From positions 1 to 47,310 of the forward strand of contig RXIY01000074.1 of assembly GCA_003963405.1 (NCBI GenBank): a DNA stretch of 47,310 bases. Reading direction: 5' to 3'. Positions 1-11,933 of this stretch are shown piece by piece. The number at the start of each line of letters is the position of its first letter. Position 1 is the first letter of the stretch. The notes beneath the pieces were generated by a model, which saw nothing but the letters and a program-made list of their open reading frames with translations, did no database searches and had not been told where the DNA came from. The stretch is from Hyphomicrobiales bacterium (GTDB lineage: Bacteria; Pseudomonadota; Alphaproteobacteria; Rhizobiales; Beijerinckiaceae). The position numbers were made by a program, and so were the translations under genes.

Positions 1-2
1 CC

Positions 3-101
3 AAGTCGAACGAGGGCCTTGGCGCCGTCGGCAACTACGCCTCGCTCGCCAATTACACGGCGCTCGGCGGCGTGCTGAGCGTGTTCGCGCTGCCGAACTA
101 A
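3..101 (+). CDS. 3' end of an unknown protein (partial)
   Basis: Only the last 32 codons are inside the window, ending with TAA at 99-101. The tail is rich in Gly, Ala, Leu and Asn and ends in FALPN, with no motif I recognise. The frame is supported by the strong rightward terminator-like hairpin that starts 12 bases after the stop. The start and the function lie outside the window, and I do not assign a family. Confidence 0.5.
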   Translation, partial: KSNEGLGAVGNYASLANYTALGGVLSVFALPN

Positions 102-113
102 GTTTAAAAAGAA

Positions 114-138
114 GGGCGCCCGGTTTCGCCGGGCGCCC
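114..138 (+). terminator. Hairpin terminator after the first gene
   Basis: A perfect 10-bp stem (114-123 with 129-138) closes a 5-base loop, TTTCG, directly after the stop of the upstream gene. The sequence after the stem is not T-rich, so this is a strong hairpin rather than a textbook intrinsic terminator. Confidence 0.6.
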
Positions 139-151
139 GAAGCGCTGCGAG

Positions 152-187
152 AGGCGCCCATCATTTTTTGAGGGCGCCTTCTCTTTT
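152..187. terminator. Second hairpin between convergent genes
   Basis: Arms AGGCGCCC (152-159) and GGGCGCCT (172-179) enclose a 12-base loop containing six T. The plus-strand side is followed by TCTCTTTT. It sits between the convergent upstream gene and the lipoprotein gene and could stop transcription from either side. Confidence 0.5.
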
Positions 188-191
188 GATC

Positions 192-578
192 TCAATAGAA
201 GCCGGGTCCCCACGGACCCCAGGCGCCCCAATCCATCATCGCCTGCTGATTCATTTCCGCCGCCATCAACTGGTCGCTGGCGATGTTCTTGGCGATGCGC
301 ATCTGCTGGTAATTCTGAAAGGCGGCCTCATTGCCGACATAGACGCACTGGCATCCGGCGGCGTCGGCATAGACATAGAAGTTCTTGCCGTTCTTCACGT
401 GCAGAACGAGCTTGTTCTGCGGCATCGCCTTGAGATTGGCGAGTTTGGCCGGGCTGTCCGCGACCTTCATGTTGAATTGCGCCGCGGCCAGCATGTTTTC
501 GGTATCCTGTGCCCCGATGCTCGCGCAGGCGGAGAGGGTGAGAACCGCCCCGATCGTCGCCAATCTTTTCATCTGCAT
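192..578 (-). CDS. Small putative lipoprotein
   Basis: A 128-residue protein with a short lipoprotein signal: positive start (MKR), hydrophobic stretch, then a lipobox LSAC with Cys near residue 18, so it is probably anchored in a membrane facing the periplasm. The mature part is Ala/Gln/Met-rich and ends with Trp/Gly/Pro repeats (WGAWGPWGPGFY). A CQC pair lies in the middle. The ATG at 578 has a GGAG 4 bases upstream; the ATG at 572 is an alternative with wider spacing. No family recognised. It is convergent with the gene at the window start and separated from ybdD by about 140 bp. Confidence 0.6.
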   Translation of the reverse strand: MQMKRLATIGAVLTLSACASIGAQDTENMLAAAQFNMKVADSPAKLANLKAMPQNKLVLHVKNGKNFYVYADAAGCQCVYVGNEAAFQNYQQMRIAKNIASDQLMAAEMNQQAMMDWGAWGPWGPGFY

Positions 579-717
579 CCCACTCCATACTGTTGGAATT
601 TTCAATGTGCGGCGCAGCTTTCGCCCCGCGCCCGACAAAAAGCAAGCGCGGGGCCGCCGGAAGGCGCCCCGATTTGTCCGCCAGGACGAATCCGATCGTC
701 TCTCGCCGGCCCGCCGC

Positions 718-939
718 CTAACAGCAGCGAAACGCCCGCGCGCCGCCCGCGCCGAAGCGCGCATCCTCGCGCGCCCGGAAAAACTCCTCGCGCGTCATGA
801 CCGGCTGGTTCTCATGCGCGGCGCGCGCATGGGCGACATAGGCGTCGTAATCGCCCTGTCCGACCATCAGCCGCGCGCCGTCGCGCAGTTTCGCGGCGAG
901 TCTGGCGAGATCAAGCCCCGGCAGGCTGCAGCAATTCAT
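718..939 (-). CDS. ybdD: YbdD/YjiX family small protein
   Basis: A 73-residue protein matching the YbdD/YjiX family (DUF466), whose members are encoded beside CstA/BtsT-type transporters. Family features visible are the segment LMVGQGDYDAY, the motif MTREEFFRAREDARFG and the C-terminal FRCC. Its ATG lies inside the end of cstA, overlapping by 29 bases in another frame, which implies translational coupling. The role is not well defined; from gene pairing it probably assists or tunes the transporter. It is the last gene of the leftward pair. Confidence 0.85.
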   Translation of the reverse strand: MNCCSLPGLDLARLAAKLRDGARLMVGQGDYDAYVAHARAAHENQPVMTREEFFRAREDARFGAGGARAFRCC

Positions 940-2989
940 CTTCGCTCTCCCGCGTGGTGACGGTCTGCGCCGCGCGCGCGGCGCGAATGGCTCGCAACGC
1001 AAAGCCGAGAATGGCGAGGACCAGGACGATGTAGATCGCGCAGAGCGTCGCGTCGACATAGTCGTTGAAGATCACGCGGCGCATCTCCTCGAGCGTCTTG
1101 GCCGGCGCGAGCAGCTGGCCCTTGTCGAGCGCCGCGGCGAATTTGCGCGCATGCGCCAGAAAGCCGATGCGCGGATCCGCGTGGAAGATCTTCTCCAGTC
1201 CTGCCGTCATGGTGCAGATGTAGAGCCAGCTCGTCGGAACGATCGCGACAAAGGCGTAACGCTCCCGTTTCATGCGATAGAGCACCACGACGCAGAGCGT
1301 GAGCGCCATCGCCGCGAGCATCTGATTGGCGATGCCGAAGAGCGGCCACAGCGTATTGATGCCGCCCAGCGGGTCGATGACGCCCTGATAAAGAAAATAG
1401 CCCCAGCCCGTGACCGCGACGCCCGTCGCGACGAGATTGGGGCCCCAGGCCTGCGTCTCCCTGAAGGCGGGGACGAAGGTCCCGATCAGATCCTGAATCA
1501 TGAAGCGCGCGACGCGCGTGCCGGCGTCGATGGTGGTGAGGATGAACAGCGCCTCGAAGAGAATGGCGAAGTGATACCAGAAGGACATCGCGGTCGAGCC
1601 GCCGATGACGGAAGACAGAATCTTCGCCATGCCGACGGCGAGCGTCGGCGCGCCCCCGGTGCGCGAGAGAATGGTCTTCTCGCCCACCTCCTGCGCGACG
1701 CCCGCGAGCGTTTCCGGCGCGACGGCGAAGCCCCATGAGGAAATGGCCGCCGCCGCCGCCTCGGGCGTCGCGCCGATGACGGCGGGCGCGCTGTTCATGG
1801 CGAAATAGACGCCGGGCTCCAGCACGCTCGCCGCGATCAGCGCCATGATGGCGACGAAGCTCTCCATCAGCATGGCGCCGTAGCCGATGACGCGCGTCTG
1901 CGTCTCGTCGGCGATCATCTTGGGGGTCGTGCCGGAAGAAACCAGCGCATGGAAGCCCGAGACCGCGCCGCAGGCGATGGTGATGAAGAGGAAGGGAAAG
2001 ACGCTGCCCGCGAAGACCGGGCCGGTCCCGTCGATGAAGCGGCTCACCGCCGGCATCTGCAAATCGGGCCAGACGACGAAAATACCGAGCGCGAGCGACA
2101 GGATCGTGCCGATCTTCAGGAAGGTCGAGAGATAATCTCGCGGCGCGAGCAAGAGCCACACGGGCAGAACCGACGCGACGAAGCCATAGGCGATCAGCAT
2201 GAAGGCGAGCGTCTCGCCCTTGTAGCTGAAGAGCGGCGCGAGCGCCGCGCTCTCCGCGACCGTGCGCCCGAAAGCGATGCTGGCGATGAGCAGCGCGAAG
2301 CCGATGACGGACATTTCGCCGATGCGGCCAGGGCGGATGTAACGCCCGTAAACGCCCATGAAGACGGCGATGGGCAGCGTGGCGAAGACGGTGAAGGCGC
2401 CCCAGGGACTGTCCGCGAGCGCCTTGACGACGACGAGCGCCAGCACCGCGAGCAGGATGATCATGATCGAGAGAATGCCGACCATGGCGATGACGCCGGG
2501 GATCTCTCCCATCTCCGTCTTGATGAGGTCGCCGAGCGAACGGCCGTCGCGGCGCGTCGAAATAAAGAGGACGAGAAAATCCTGAACGGCGCCGGCGAAA
2601 ATCACGCCGGTGAGAAGCCAGAGCGTGCCGGGCAGATAGCCCATCTGCGCCGCGAGCACGGGGCCGACGAGCGGGCCGGCGCCCGCGATCGCCGCGAAAT
2701 GATGGCCGAACAGGACCCACTTGTCCGTCGGCACGTAATCGAGCCCGTCATTGCGCCGATGCGCGGGCGTGCGGCGGCGCGCGTCGAGGCCGAGCACCCT
2801 GTCCGCGATGAAGCGCGAATAGAAGCGGTAGCCGATGGCGTAAACGCCGATCGCTGCGGTGACGAGCCACATGGCGTTGACCGGCTCGCCGCGCGCGTTC
2901 GCGAGCGTATAGAGCGCGTAAAGCGCGAGCAGGAAAACAAGCGCCCAGGGGGCGAGGGCAAGCGGATGCTTTCTGGCGTGATCGGACAT
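911..2989 (-). CDS. cstA: CstA/BtsT-family carbon starvation transporter
   Basis: A 692-residue polytopic inner-membrane protein, close to the length of Escherichia coli CstA (about 700). The conserved family segment GHHFAAIAGAGPLVGPVLAA is present near residue 100, preceded by the YVPTDKWVLFG region, and many hydrophobic helices follow. E. coli members import pyruvate (BtsT, CstA) and were earlier tied to peptide uptake during carbon starvation; which substrate is used here cannot be read from sequence. The start at 2989 (MSDHARK) was chosen over an upstream in-frame ATG because the family begins near the first transmembrane helix. It is transcribed with ybdD. Confidence 0.9.
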   Translation of the reverse strand: MSDHARKHPLALAPWALVFLLALYALYTLANARGEPVNAMWLVTAAIGVYAIGYRFYSRFIADRVLGLDARRRTPAHRRNDGLDYVPTDKWVLFGHHFAAIAGAGPLVGPVLAAQMGYLPGTLWLLTGVIFAGAVQDFLVLFISTRRDGRSLGDLIKTEMGEIPGVIAMVGILSIMIILLAVLALVVVKALADSPWGAFTVFATLPIAVFMGVYGRYIRPGRIGEMSVIGFALLIASIAFGRTVAESAALAPLFSYKGETLAFMLIAYGFVASVLPVWLLLAPRDYLSTFLKIGTILSLALGIFVVWPDLQMPAVSRFIDGTGPVFAGSVFPFLFITIACGAVSGFHALVSSGTTPKMIADETQTRVIGYGAMLMESFVAIMALIAASVLEPGVYFAMNSAPAVIGATPEAAAAAISSWGFAVAPETLAGVAQEVGEKTILSRTGGAPTLAVGMAKILSSVIGGSTAMSFWYHFAILFEALFILTTIDAGTRVARFMIQDLIGTFVPAFRETQAWGPNLVATGVAVTGWGYFLYQGVIDPLGGINTLWPLFGIANQMLAAMALTLCVVVLYRMKRERYAFVAIVPTSWLYICTMTAGLEKIFHADPRIGFLAHARKFAAALDKGQLLAPAKTLEEMRRVIFNDYVDATLCAIYIVLVLAILGFALRAIRAARAAQTVTTRESEDELLQPAGA

Positions 2990-3121
2990 GTTCGGGCCTT
3001 GGGAGATTCCGCCCTCTCCCGCGCGTGGAGAAAGGGCAGGGTGAGCGGCGTTTGAAATGATGTATTTACGCTTCAACTAAACGCTCGCGCCAAGGAGCGT
3101 CTACAATTTCCGCTTGCCTGT

Positions 3122-3156
3122 CCCCGTCATGGCCGGGCTCGGCCCGGCCATCCACG
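3122..3156. repeat. REP-like dispersed palindrome
   Basis: Arms ATGGCCGGGC (3129-3138) and GCCCGGCCAT (3142-3151) with a 3-base loop, flanked by CCCGTC and CCACG. From memory this matches a very common dispersed palindrome of Rhizobiales genomes. It lies just downstream of metH (leftward) and could also end its transcript. Only one copy is in this window. Confidence 0.6.
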
Positions 3157-3170
3157 CAACCGCGAGAGGC

Positions 3171-6889
<3,719 letters not shown>

Positions 6890-6893
<4 letters not shown>

Positions 6894-7789
6894 GCGTTTA
6901 CTTTCTCGCGAACGGGACGGACGCCGAGGAGATGGCAGATCGCGAAGACCATATCGGCGCGATTGTTGGTGTAGAAATGGAATTCGTCGACCCCGGCGCG
7001 GGCGAGGCCCATCACCTGCTCGACGGCGGTGGTGGCGGCGACGAGCGCGCGGGTCTCGGGGTCGTCGTCGAGGCCCTCGAAGCGCTCGGCGACCCAGCGC
7101 GGAACGCTCGCGCCGGCCTTCGCCGCGAAACTGGCCACCTGGCGAAAATTGCGGATGGGCATGATGCCGGGAACGATCGGGATTTTTATGCCCCGCGCGC
7201 GGGCCTTGTCGAGGAAGCGGAAGTAGATGTCGTTGTCGAAGAAGAACTGCGTGATGGCGCGCGTCGCGCCGGCGTCGATCTTCGCCTCCAGCGCGTCGAG
7301 GTCCTGCTCGATCGAGGCGCTTTCGGGGTGGCCCTCTGGATAGGTGGAGACGGAAATCTCGAAGTCATGCAGGCGCCGGATGCCGCGCACGAGATCGGAG
7401 GAGCTGGCGTAGCCCTCGGGATTGGGTTCGAATTTCGTGCCGACGCCCGTCGGCGGATCGCCGCGCAGCGCAACGATGTGGCGCACGCCCGCCGCCCAAT
7501 ATTCCCGCAGGATGTCTTCGATCTCGGCTGCGGAGGAAGAGACGCAGGTCAGATGGGCGGCCGGCTTCATCGCCGTTTCGCGGGCGATGCGCTCGACGAT
7601 GGCGTGGGTGCGCTCGCGCGTCGAGCCGCCAGCCCCATAGGTGACGGAGACGAAATGGGGCTTCAGCGCCTCGAGGCGCTTGACCGACTCCCAGAGCTGT
7701 TTCTCCATTTCCGCGCTTTTCGGCGGAAAGAACTCATAGGATATCTTGAAACGCTTGCCGGCGGCGGTGGGGTGGAGCGCGTTGAACAT
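6890..7789 (-). CDS. metF: Methylenetetrahydrofolate reductase
   Basis: A 299-residue TIM-barrel flavoprotein that reduces methylene-tetrahydrofolate to methyl-tetrahydrofolate, the methyl donor for MetH. Family marks are the N-terminal [17 protein letters not shown], and [10 protein letters not shown], with the QFFFD segment near residue 190. The size agrees with bacterial MetF (about 296). Its ATG shares one base with the stop of the upstream regulator gene (TGATG), and its stop overlaps the metH start, so the three genes are translationally coupled. Confidence 0.96.
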
Positions 7790-8799
7790 CAGGCAATCTC
7801 ATAGGAAGACGCGGGAATCTTGTCGGCGATGATGCGCGGGTCGCGGGCGAGCCAGAGGGAAACGGTGAGCTTGGCCCCTTCCCGGACGTCCGGCGCGAGT
7901 TCGCGGTGCAGGACCGTCTCCAGCCCCGCCTGGGCGAGAAGCCCGGCGATCTCCTCTTTCGAAAAGCCAAGACGGCGATGGGCGTGCTTGTCGCGCAGCG
8001 CCTCTTCCTGATGGGGCGCGAAATCCACGACGAGAAGTCGGCCGCCCGGCGCCAGCGCGCGCGCCGCCTCGCGCAGGGCGCGGGCGGGGTCGTCGAGATA
8101 ATGCAGCACCTGATGCATGATGGCGAGATCGACGGAGTTGCGCTCGACGGGCGGCGCGTACATGTCGCCCTGCCGCAGCTCGATGTTGCGCAGCCCCGTC
8201 TCCTCCATCCGCCCGCGCGCCACGGCGAGCATGGCGGTGGAAAGATCGACGCCGATGGCGCGCTCGGCGCGCGGCGCGAAGAGCTCCAGCATGCGTCCGG
8301 CGCCCGTACCGAGATCGAGCACGCAGCGCAGAGGCTTGTCGCCGACGGCCTCGCGCATCGCCGCTTCGACGAGCGCCTCGGGCGCGTGCAGGGACCGGAT
8401 GTCGTCCCACTCGGCGGCGTGGGCGGCGAAATAGCGGGCGGCGTTTTCGGCGCGGGCGTGGCGAATGTCGGCGAGCCGGGCCTGATCCTCCGCGAGCACG
8501 GGGTCGCGCGGATCGAGCCAGGCGGAAAGATTGCGGGCCAGCGCCCCGGCGTCGCCGCCGGGCGCGAGGCGGAAGAAGGCCCAGGCCCCTTCGCGCCGCC
8601 GTTCGACGAGCCCGGCTTCGACCAGAAGCTTGAGATGCCGCGAGACGCGCGGCTGCGACTGGCCGAGAATGGCGACCACTTCGGTGACCGTCAGTTCGGA
8701 CTGCGCCAGAAGCGCGAGAAGACGCAGCCGCGTCTCTTCGGCGGCGGCGTTGAGCGCCGCGAGCGCTGGCTCCAGTCTGAGGCGATGCGGGGCGGTCAT
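7789..8799 (-). CDS. ArsR-family regulator fused to SAM methyltransferase
   Basis: A 336-residue two-domain protein. Residues about 10-95 form a winged-helix ArsR-type DNA-binding domain (TEVVAILGQSQPRVSRHLKLL as the recognition region). Residues about 120-320 are a class I methyltransferase fold with the SAM-binding motif LDLGTGAG at 161-168 and a second motif APGGRLLVVDF. No ArsR metal-binding Cys pair is visible. As first gene of the metF-metH operon, it probably senses SAM or S-adenosylhomocysteine and represses its own operon; that is inference from domain content and context (compare SahR-type regulators). The ATG at 8799 begins just upstream of the HTH and sits 11 bases from a palindromic operator. 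Confidence 0.88.
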   Translation of the reverse strand: MTAPHRLRLEPALAALNAAAEETRLRLLALLAQSELTVTEVVAILGQSQPRVSRHLKLLVEAGLVERRREGAWAFFRLAPGGDAGALARNLSAWLDPRDPVLAEDQARLADIRHARAENAARYFAAHAAEWDDIRSLHAPEALVEAAMREAVGDKPLRCVLDLGTGAGRMLELFAPRAERAIGVDLSTAMLAVARGRMEETGLRNIELRQGDMYAPPVERNSVDLAIMHQVLHYLDDPARALREAARALAPGGRLLVVDFAPHQEEALRDKHAHRRLGFSKEEIAGLLAQAGLETVLHRELAPDVREGAKLTVSLWLARDPRIIADKIPASSYEIA

Positions 8800-8810
8800 G
8801 GGCTTCTCGG

Positions 8811-8840
8811 TCAAGATATAAAGATATCTATATGCGTTGA
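8811..8840. promoter_or_regulatory. Candidate operator of the ArsR-metF-metH operon
   Basis: An AT-rich block in GC-rich surroundings, centred on GATATC: outer TCAA...TTGA arms, with AAGATAT repeated in tandem before the centre and CTATAT after it. It lies 12-41 bases before the regulator start. ArsR-family repressors bind such imperfect palindromes over the promoter, so autoregulation of the methionine operon is likely. Binding is inferred. Confidence 0.6.
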
Positions 8841-9012
8841 TCGAGAGGGAGGCAAGCGCCGCCGGGACGAGAAACGGCGTTCTGGAAACCGGAGCAATTA
8901 GTGGCTTGACGGGAATTGGAAGCGGGCGCATCCTTCTCTCATCGCACCCGTCTCCAGCACAGGCGAGGCGGGACCCCTCGGGCGGGACCTCGAGGCGAGC
9001 GCGATCAGGAAG

Positions 9013-9295
9013 CGCCGACGAACTCCCCTGTCGTCGGCGAAGCCGTCGGAAGCAAGGTTGAGAGGAGCATGACGCCACCGGGTCAGATTGCGTGACCGGC
9101 GTGTCGTTCCGGTCACATCGGGAAGTCAGGCTTAGCGCTGCCTGACGACTACCGAACCCTCCAGAGAGCTGCAACTTAACCAGGGTAGCCCGCCGCGAAG
9201 GCCAAGCAGCGGGCAGGCCCGACGTAGAGACTGGACCACCCAGACCGCTTCTCAAGGAAGCTTCGGCCCCGTGCGCTTCTAGCGACGGGGCCTTT
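9013..9295 (+). ncRNA. Candidate structured RNA of unknown class
   Basis: The stretch 8841-9391 holds no convincing gene. On the plus strand it contains successive perfect stems: 9013-9021/9031-9039 (9 bp), 9092-9099/9109-9116 (8 bp), 9125-9131/9140-9146 (7 bp), 9188-9193/9209-9214 (6 bp), then a terminator-like hairpin ending in TTT at 9295. GGTCA at 9081-9085 could pair instead with TGACC at 9093-9097, giving mutually exclusive folds. GTAGAGACTGGAC at 9224-9236 resembles the R/P7 element of group I introns, but the matching S element (ATAGTCC-like) was not found. RNase P, tmRNA and 4.5S RNA signatures were not found. The 5' end is unknown. Confidence 0.4.
9265..9295 (+). terminator. Rightward hairpin terminator
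   Basis: GGCCCCGT (9265-9272) pairs with ACGGGGCC (9285-9292), extended by CGCT/AGCG inside with one bulged G and a 3-base loop. TTT follows only on the plus strand. No protein gene on the plus strand ends here, so it probably ends the candidate RNA. Confidence 0.6.
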
Positions 9296-9391
9296 GGTCG
9301 TCGAGTCGCGCCGTCTGCGCGCCACCCCCCAATATGATCCATCGCGAGACGGGCTTTTTCCTCCCCCTTCGGATTGGTCAGGCTTCGCGAC

Positions 9392-9430
9392 AAAAAAACC
9401 CCCTCCGGTCCCGGACCGGAGGGGGTTTTA
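9392..9430 (-). terminator. Terminator of the CoA-transferase gene
   Basis: A near-perfect GC-rich stem (9399-9411 with 9413-9425) follows the stop of the leftward CoA-transferase gene. Read on the minus strand it is followed by seven T (9392-9398 are A), a classic intrinsic terminator. Confidence 0.9.
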
Positions 9431-9446
9431 TCACTGGTCCGGTCCT

Positions 9447-11408
9447 TTACGCCGGGGCCTTCTCTTCCTCGCTGGCGACGACCTGAAGGAAGGTCTCGGC
9501 CGCCTCGCGGCGCTCGAAGACATGCGGCTGCAGGCCGCGCTTGGCCATGGCCTCCTTCATCTTCATGCGGGCGAAGGCGCTCGTCGCGTAGCGCGTCGTC
9601 GTCAGATAATAATGCTGGCTCAGATATTCGATCATCTCGGCGTAATCATCATAGAGCGCCTCGTTGATCCGCGCGCCGTCGTGGTTCACGACGGAATTGA
9701 CGCGCTTGCCGACCTTCTGACACGCCGCGACCAGCGCATTGCGCATCTCGTCGATGTCCTTCTTGGTGCGCGCGTTCCAGCCCTCGAGATTGAGGAAGAG
9801 GATGTTGCGCGCCGGATCATAGCTGATGCGCTGATCGAGATTGAGATTGAGCAGATCGTTGATCAGCCCCATCGGCTCGTCGATGAAGATGCGCCGGTCC
9901 ATCAAATCCGGCTCATTGATGATCGGCTTGAAGTCCATGAAGGGCAGAATGTGCTTTTCGATGTCGATGCCCGGCGCGATCTCGACGAGCTCCAGCCCCT
10001 TGTCGGCGAGTTTGAACACGCAACGCTCGGTCACGTAATAGACCGGCTGCCGGCGCTTCTGGGCGAACTTGCCCGAGAAGGTGATCTGCTCGACGGAATT
10101 GAGAAACTTCTTGTTGCGGCCTTCCTGAAGGATGTTGACCTTGCCGTCGGCGATCTCGACGCGCAGGCCGCCATTGGTGAAGGTGCCGGCGAAGACGACG
10201 AGCCGCGCATTCTGGCTGATGTTGATGAAGCCGCCGCAGCCGTTCAGGCGCCCGCCGAATTTCGACGTGTTGACATTGCCCTGCAGGTCGCATTCGGCCA
10301 TGCCGAGGCAGGTCATGTCGAGACCGCCGCCGTCGTAGAAATCGAACTGCTGGTTCTGCTGGATGATGCTGTCGGCGTTCATCGCCGCGCCGAAGCTCGA
10401 CCCGGACGCCAGCACGCCGCCGATGGCGCCGGCCTCGGTGGTCAGGGTGATGTAGGGGGTGAGCTTTTCCTCATTGGCGACGGCGGCGATGCCCTCCGGC
10501 GCGCCGACGCCGAGATTGACGACGCCATTCGGCGGCAGCTCGAAGGCGGCGCGGCGGGCGATCACCTTGCGCTCGTCGAGCGGCATCTTGGCGAGCTTCT
10601 CGACCGGGACGCGCACTTCGCCGGCGAGCGCGGCATTGTACATGACGCCGTAGTTCATGCGGTGCATTTCGGGCTGATCGGCGACGACGACGGCCGAGAC
10701 CAGAATGCCCGGCACATGAACGTCCTTCGGCTTGATCGACCCCTGCTCGACGATGCGCTCCACCTGGGCGATGACGAGGCCGCCATTGTTGTGGGCGGCC
10801 ATGGCCTGGGCGAGATTGTCGAGAACGAGCGCCTCCTTCTCCATGCTGATGTTGCCGGAGGGATCGGCCGAGGTGCCGCGGATGAAGGCGACGTCGATCT
10901 TGGTGGCGATATAGAAGAGCCACTCCTCGCCCTGGATGTTGTGATATTTGACGATGTCCTCGGTCGTGACCTCGTTCACCTTGCCGCCGCCGAAGCGCGG
11001 ATCGACGTAGGTGTAGAGGCCGACCTTGGAGAAGAGCCCCGGTTGGCCGGCGGCGCAGGCGCGGTAGAGCTGGGAAATGACGCCCTGCGGCAGGTTGTAG
11101 CCCAGAATCTTGTTTTCCTGGGCGGCCTGCGCGACCTTCGGCATGCGGCCGAAATTGGCGGCGATCACGCGCTTCAGCAGCCCCTCGTGATGGAAGCGGC
11201 CGGTGCCCAGGCCCTTGGAGTCGCCCGCGCCGGCGGTCATGATGAGGGTGAGGTCGCGCGGATGCTGCGACTCGACGAAACGCTTCTCGAGGGCGGCGTG
11301 CAGCGCCTCGGGGATACAGCTCTGGACGAAGCCCGTGGTGGTGACGACGTCGTTGTCGCGGATGAGCGCAATCGCCTCGTCGGCGCTGATGACCTTGTTG
11401 TTCGCCAT
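9447..11408 (-). CDS. Acyl-CoA:carboxylate CoA-transferase
   Basis: A 653-residue family I CoA-transferase (YdiF / propionate CoA-transferase type, alpha and beta halves in one chain). It exchanges CoA between a short acyl-CoA and a free acid such as acetate through a glutamyl-CoA intermediate. The catalytic Glu is Glu325 in TTEAGAIGG; the N-terminal half carries TGFVQSCIPE, the C-terminal half NLGVGAPEGIA. It exceeds YdiF and Pct (about 520-530) by roughly 120 residues, a C-terminal extension from about residue 535. The ATG at 11408 begins MANNKVISADEAI, the normal family start. It is monocistronic with its own terminator. The physiological acid is not determinable. Confidence 0.85.
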   Translation of the reverse strand: MANNKVISADEAIALIRDNDVVTTTGFVQSCIPEALHAALEKRFVESQHPRDLTLIMTAGAGDSKGLGTGRFHHEGLLKRVIAANFGRMPKVAQAAQENKILGYNLPQGVISQLYRACAAGQPGLFSKVGLYTYVDPRFGGGKVNEVTTEDIVKYHNIQGEEWLFYIATKIDVAFIRGTSADPSGNISMEKEALVLDNLAQAMAAHNNGGLVIAQVERIVEQGSIKPKDVHVPGILVSAVVVADQPEMHRMNYGVMYNAALAGEVRVPVEKLAKMPLDERKVIARRAAFELPPNGVVNLGVGAPEGIAAVANEEKLTPYITLTTEAGAIGGVLASGSSFGAAMNADSIIQQNQQFDFYDGGGLDMTCLGMAECDLQGNVNTSKFGGRLNGCGGFINISQNARLVVFAGTFTNGGLRVEIADGKVNILQEGRNKKFLNSVEQITFSGKFAQKRRQPVYYVTERCVFKLADKGLELVEIAPGIDIEKHILPFMDFKPIINEPDLMDRRIFIDEPMGLINDLLNLNLDQRISYDPARNILFLNLEGWNARTKKDIDEMRNALVAACQKVGKRVNSVVNHDGARINEALYDDYAEMIEYLSQHYYLTTTRYATSAFARMKMKEAMAKRGLQPHVFERREAAETFLQVVASEEEKAPA

Positions 11409-11552
11409 GTCCTTCTGGGTTCCCCTCGAATCCGCTCTTGATTGCGCGGGCGCCCATTCGCGCCGCCGCCCGGCGGTTCCTGTGCTCAAATGACGGGCGC
11501 GAGCCTAGAGACCGCGTACACAAAGCGCAATAGCGACGATGCCGCAGGAAGG

Positions 11553-11933
11553 CTAGTCGCCGCGATAGACGCAGCCCTCGAAGCAGCTGTCCCGGAAAAT
11601 CCCGACTTCGGAGAGGCCCGGCGCGTCGGGCGCAAGCTCCCGCCAGACATAGAGGCAGAGGTTCTCGAGCGTCGGCTTGCCGAGCCCGTCCAGATCGTTG
11701 AGGAAGGAATGGTCGAGCTTTTCCCGCAGAACCGCGAGGCGGCGGCCGAGCTTGCCGAGGTCGATCACCCACTGCTCCTCGGGGTGGCGCTCGCCGCGCA
11801 GGCTCACGCGCACGCGGAAGGAATGGCCGTGCAGGTTGCGGTATTTGCCGCCGTCCTTGGCTTCCGGATCGTAAAGGGCGTGCGCCGCCTCGAAATAGAA
11901 CTCGCGGTAGACTTCGAACGTCGCCACCTTCAC
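11553..11933 (-). CDS. queD: QueD-family protein lacking the catalytic Cys
   Basis: A 126-residue 6-carboxytetrahydropterin synthase family protein, next to queE in the queuosine (7-deazaguanine) pathway. Zinc ligands His18 (EAAH), His35 and His37 (LHGH) are present, as are LDHSFLND and the C-terminal Glu-less ending FRDSCFEGCVYRG. The catalytic Cys that precedes the LHGH motif by four residues in E. coli QueD (CGRLHGH) is Tyr31 here (YRNLHGH). The GTG at 11933 overlaps the queE stop (GTGA) and is preferred; a GTG at 11927 is possible. It may use another residue or belong to a variant class. Confidence 0.8.
   Translation of the reverse strand: MKVATFEVYREFYFEAAHALYDPEAKDGGKYRNLHGHSFRVRVSLRGERHPEEQWVIDLGKLGRRLAVLREKLDHSFLNDLDGLGKPTLENLCLYVWRELAPDAPGLSEVGIFRDSCFEGCVYRGD

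Noticed and set aside
8837-9061. Short open frames upstream of the ArsR-methyltransferase gene on both strands
   Set aside because: No ribosome sites, no conserved motifs and unnatural composition; the region looks like RNA or control sequence.
9013-9295. RNase P RNA, tmRNA, 4.5S RNA or a cobalamin riboswitch
   Set aside because: Diagnostic strings such as GAGGAAAGTCC, a TTCGAC/tag frame, the SRP GGAAGGAAGC-type loop, or a B12 box were not found on either strand.
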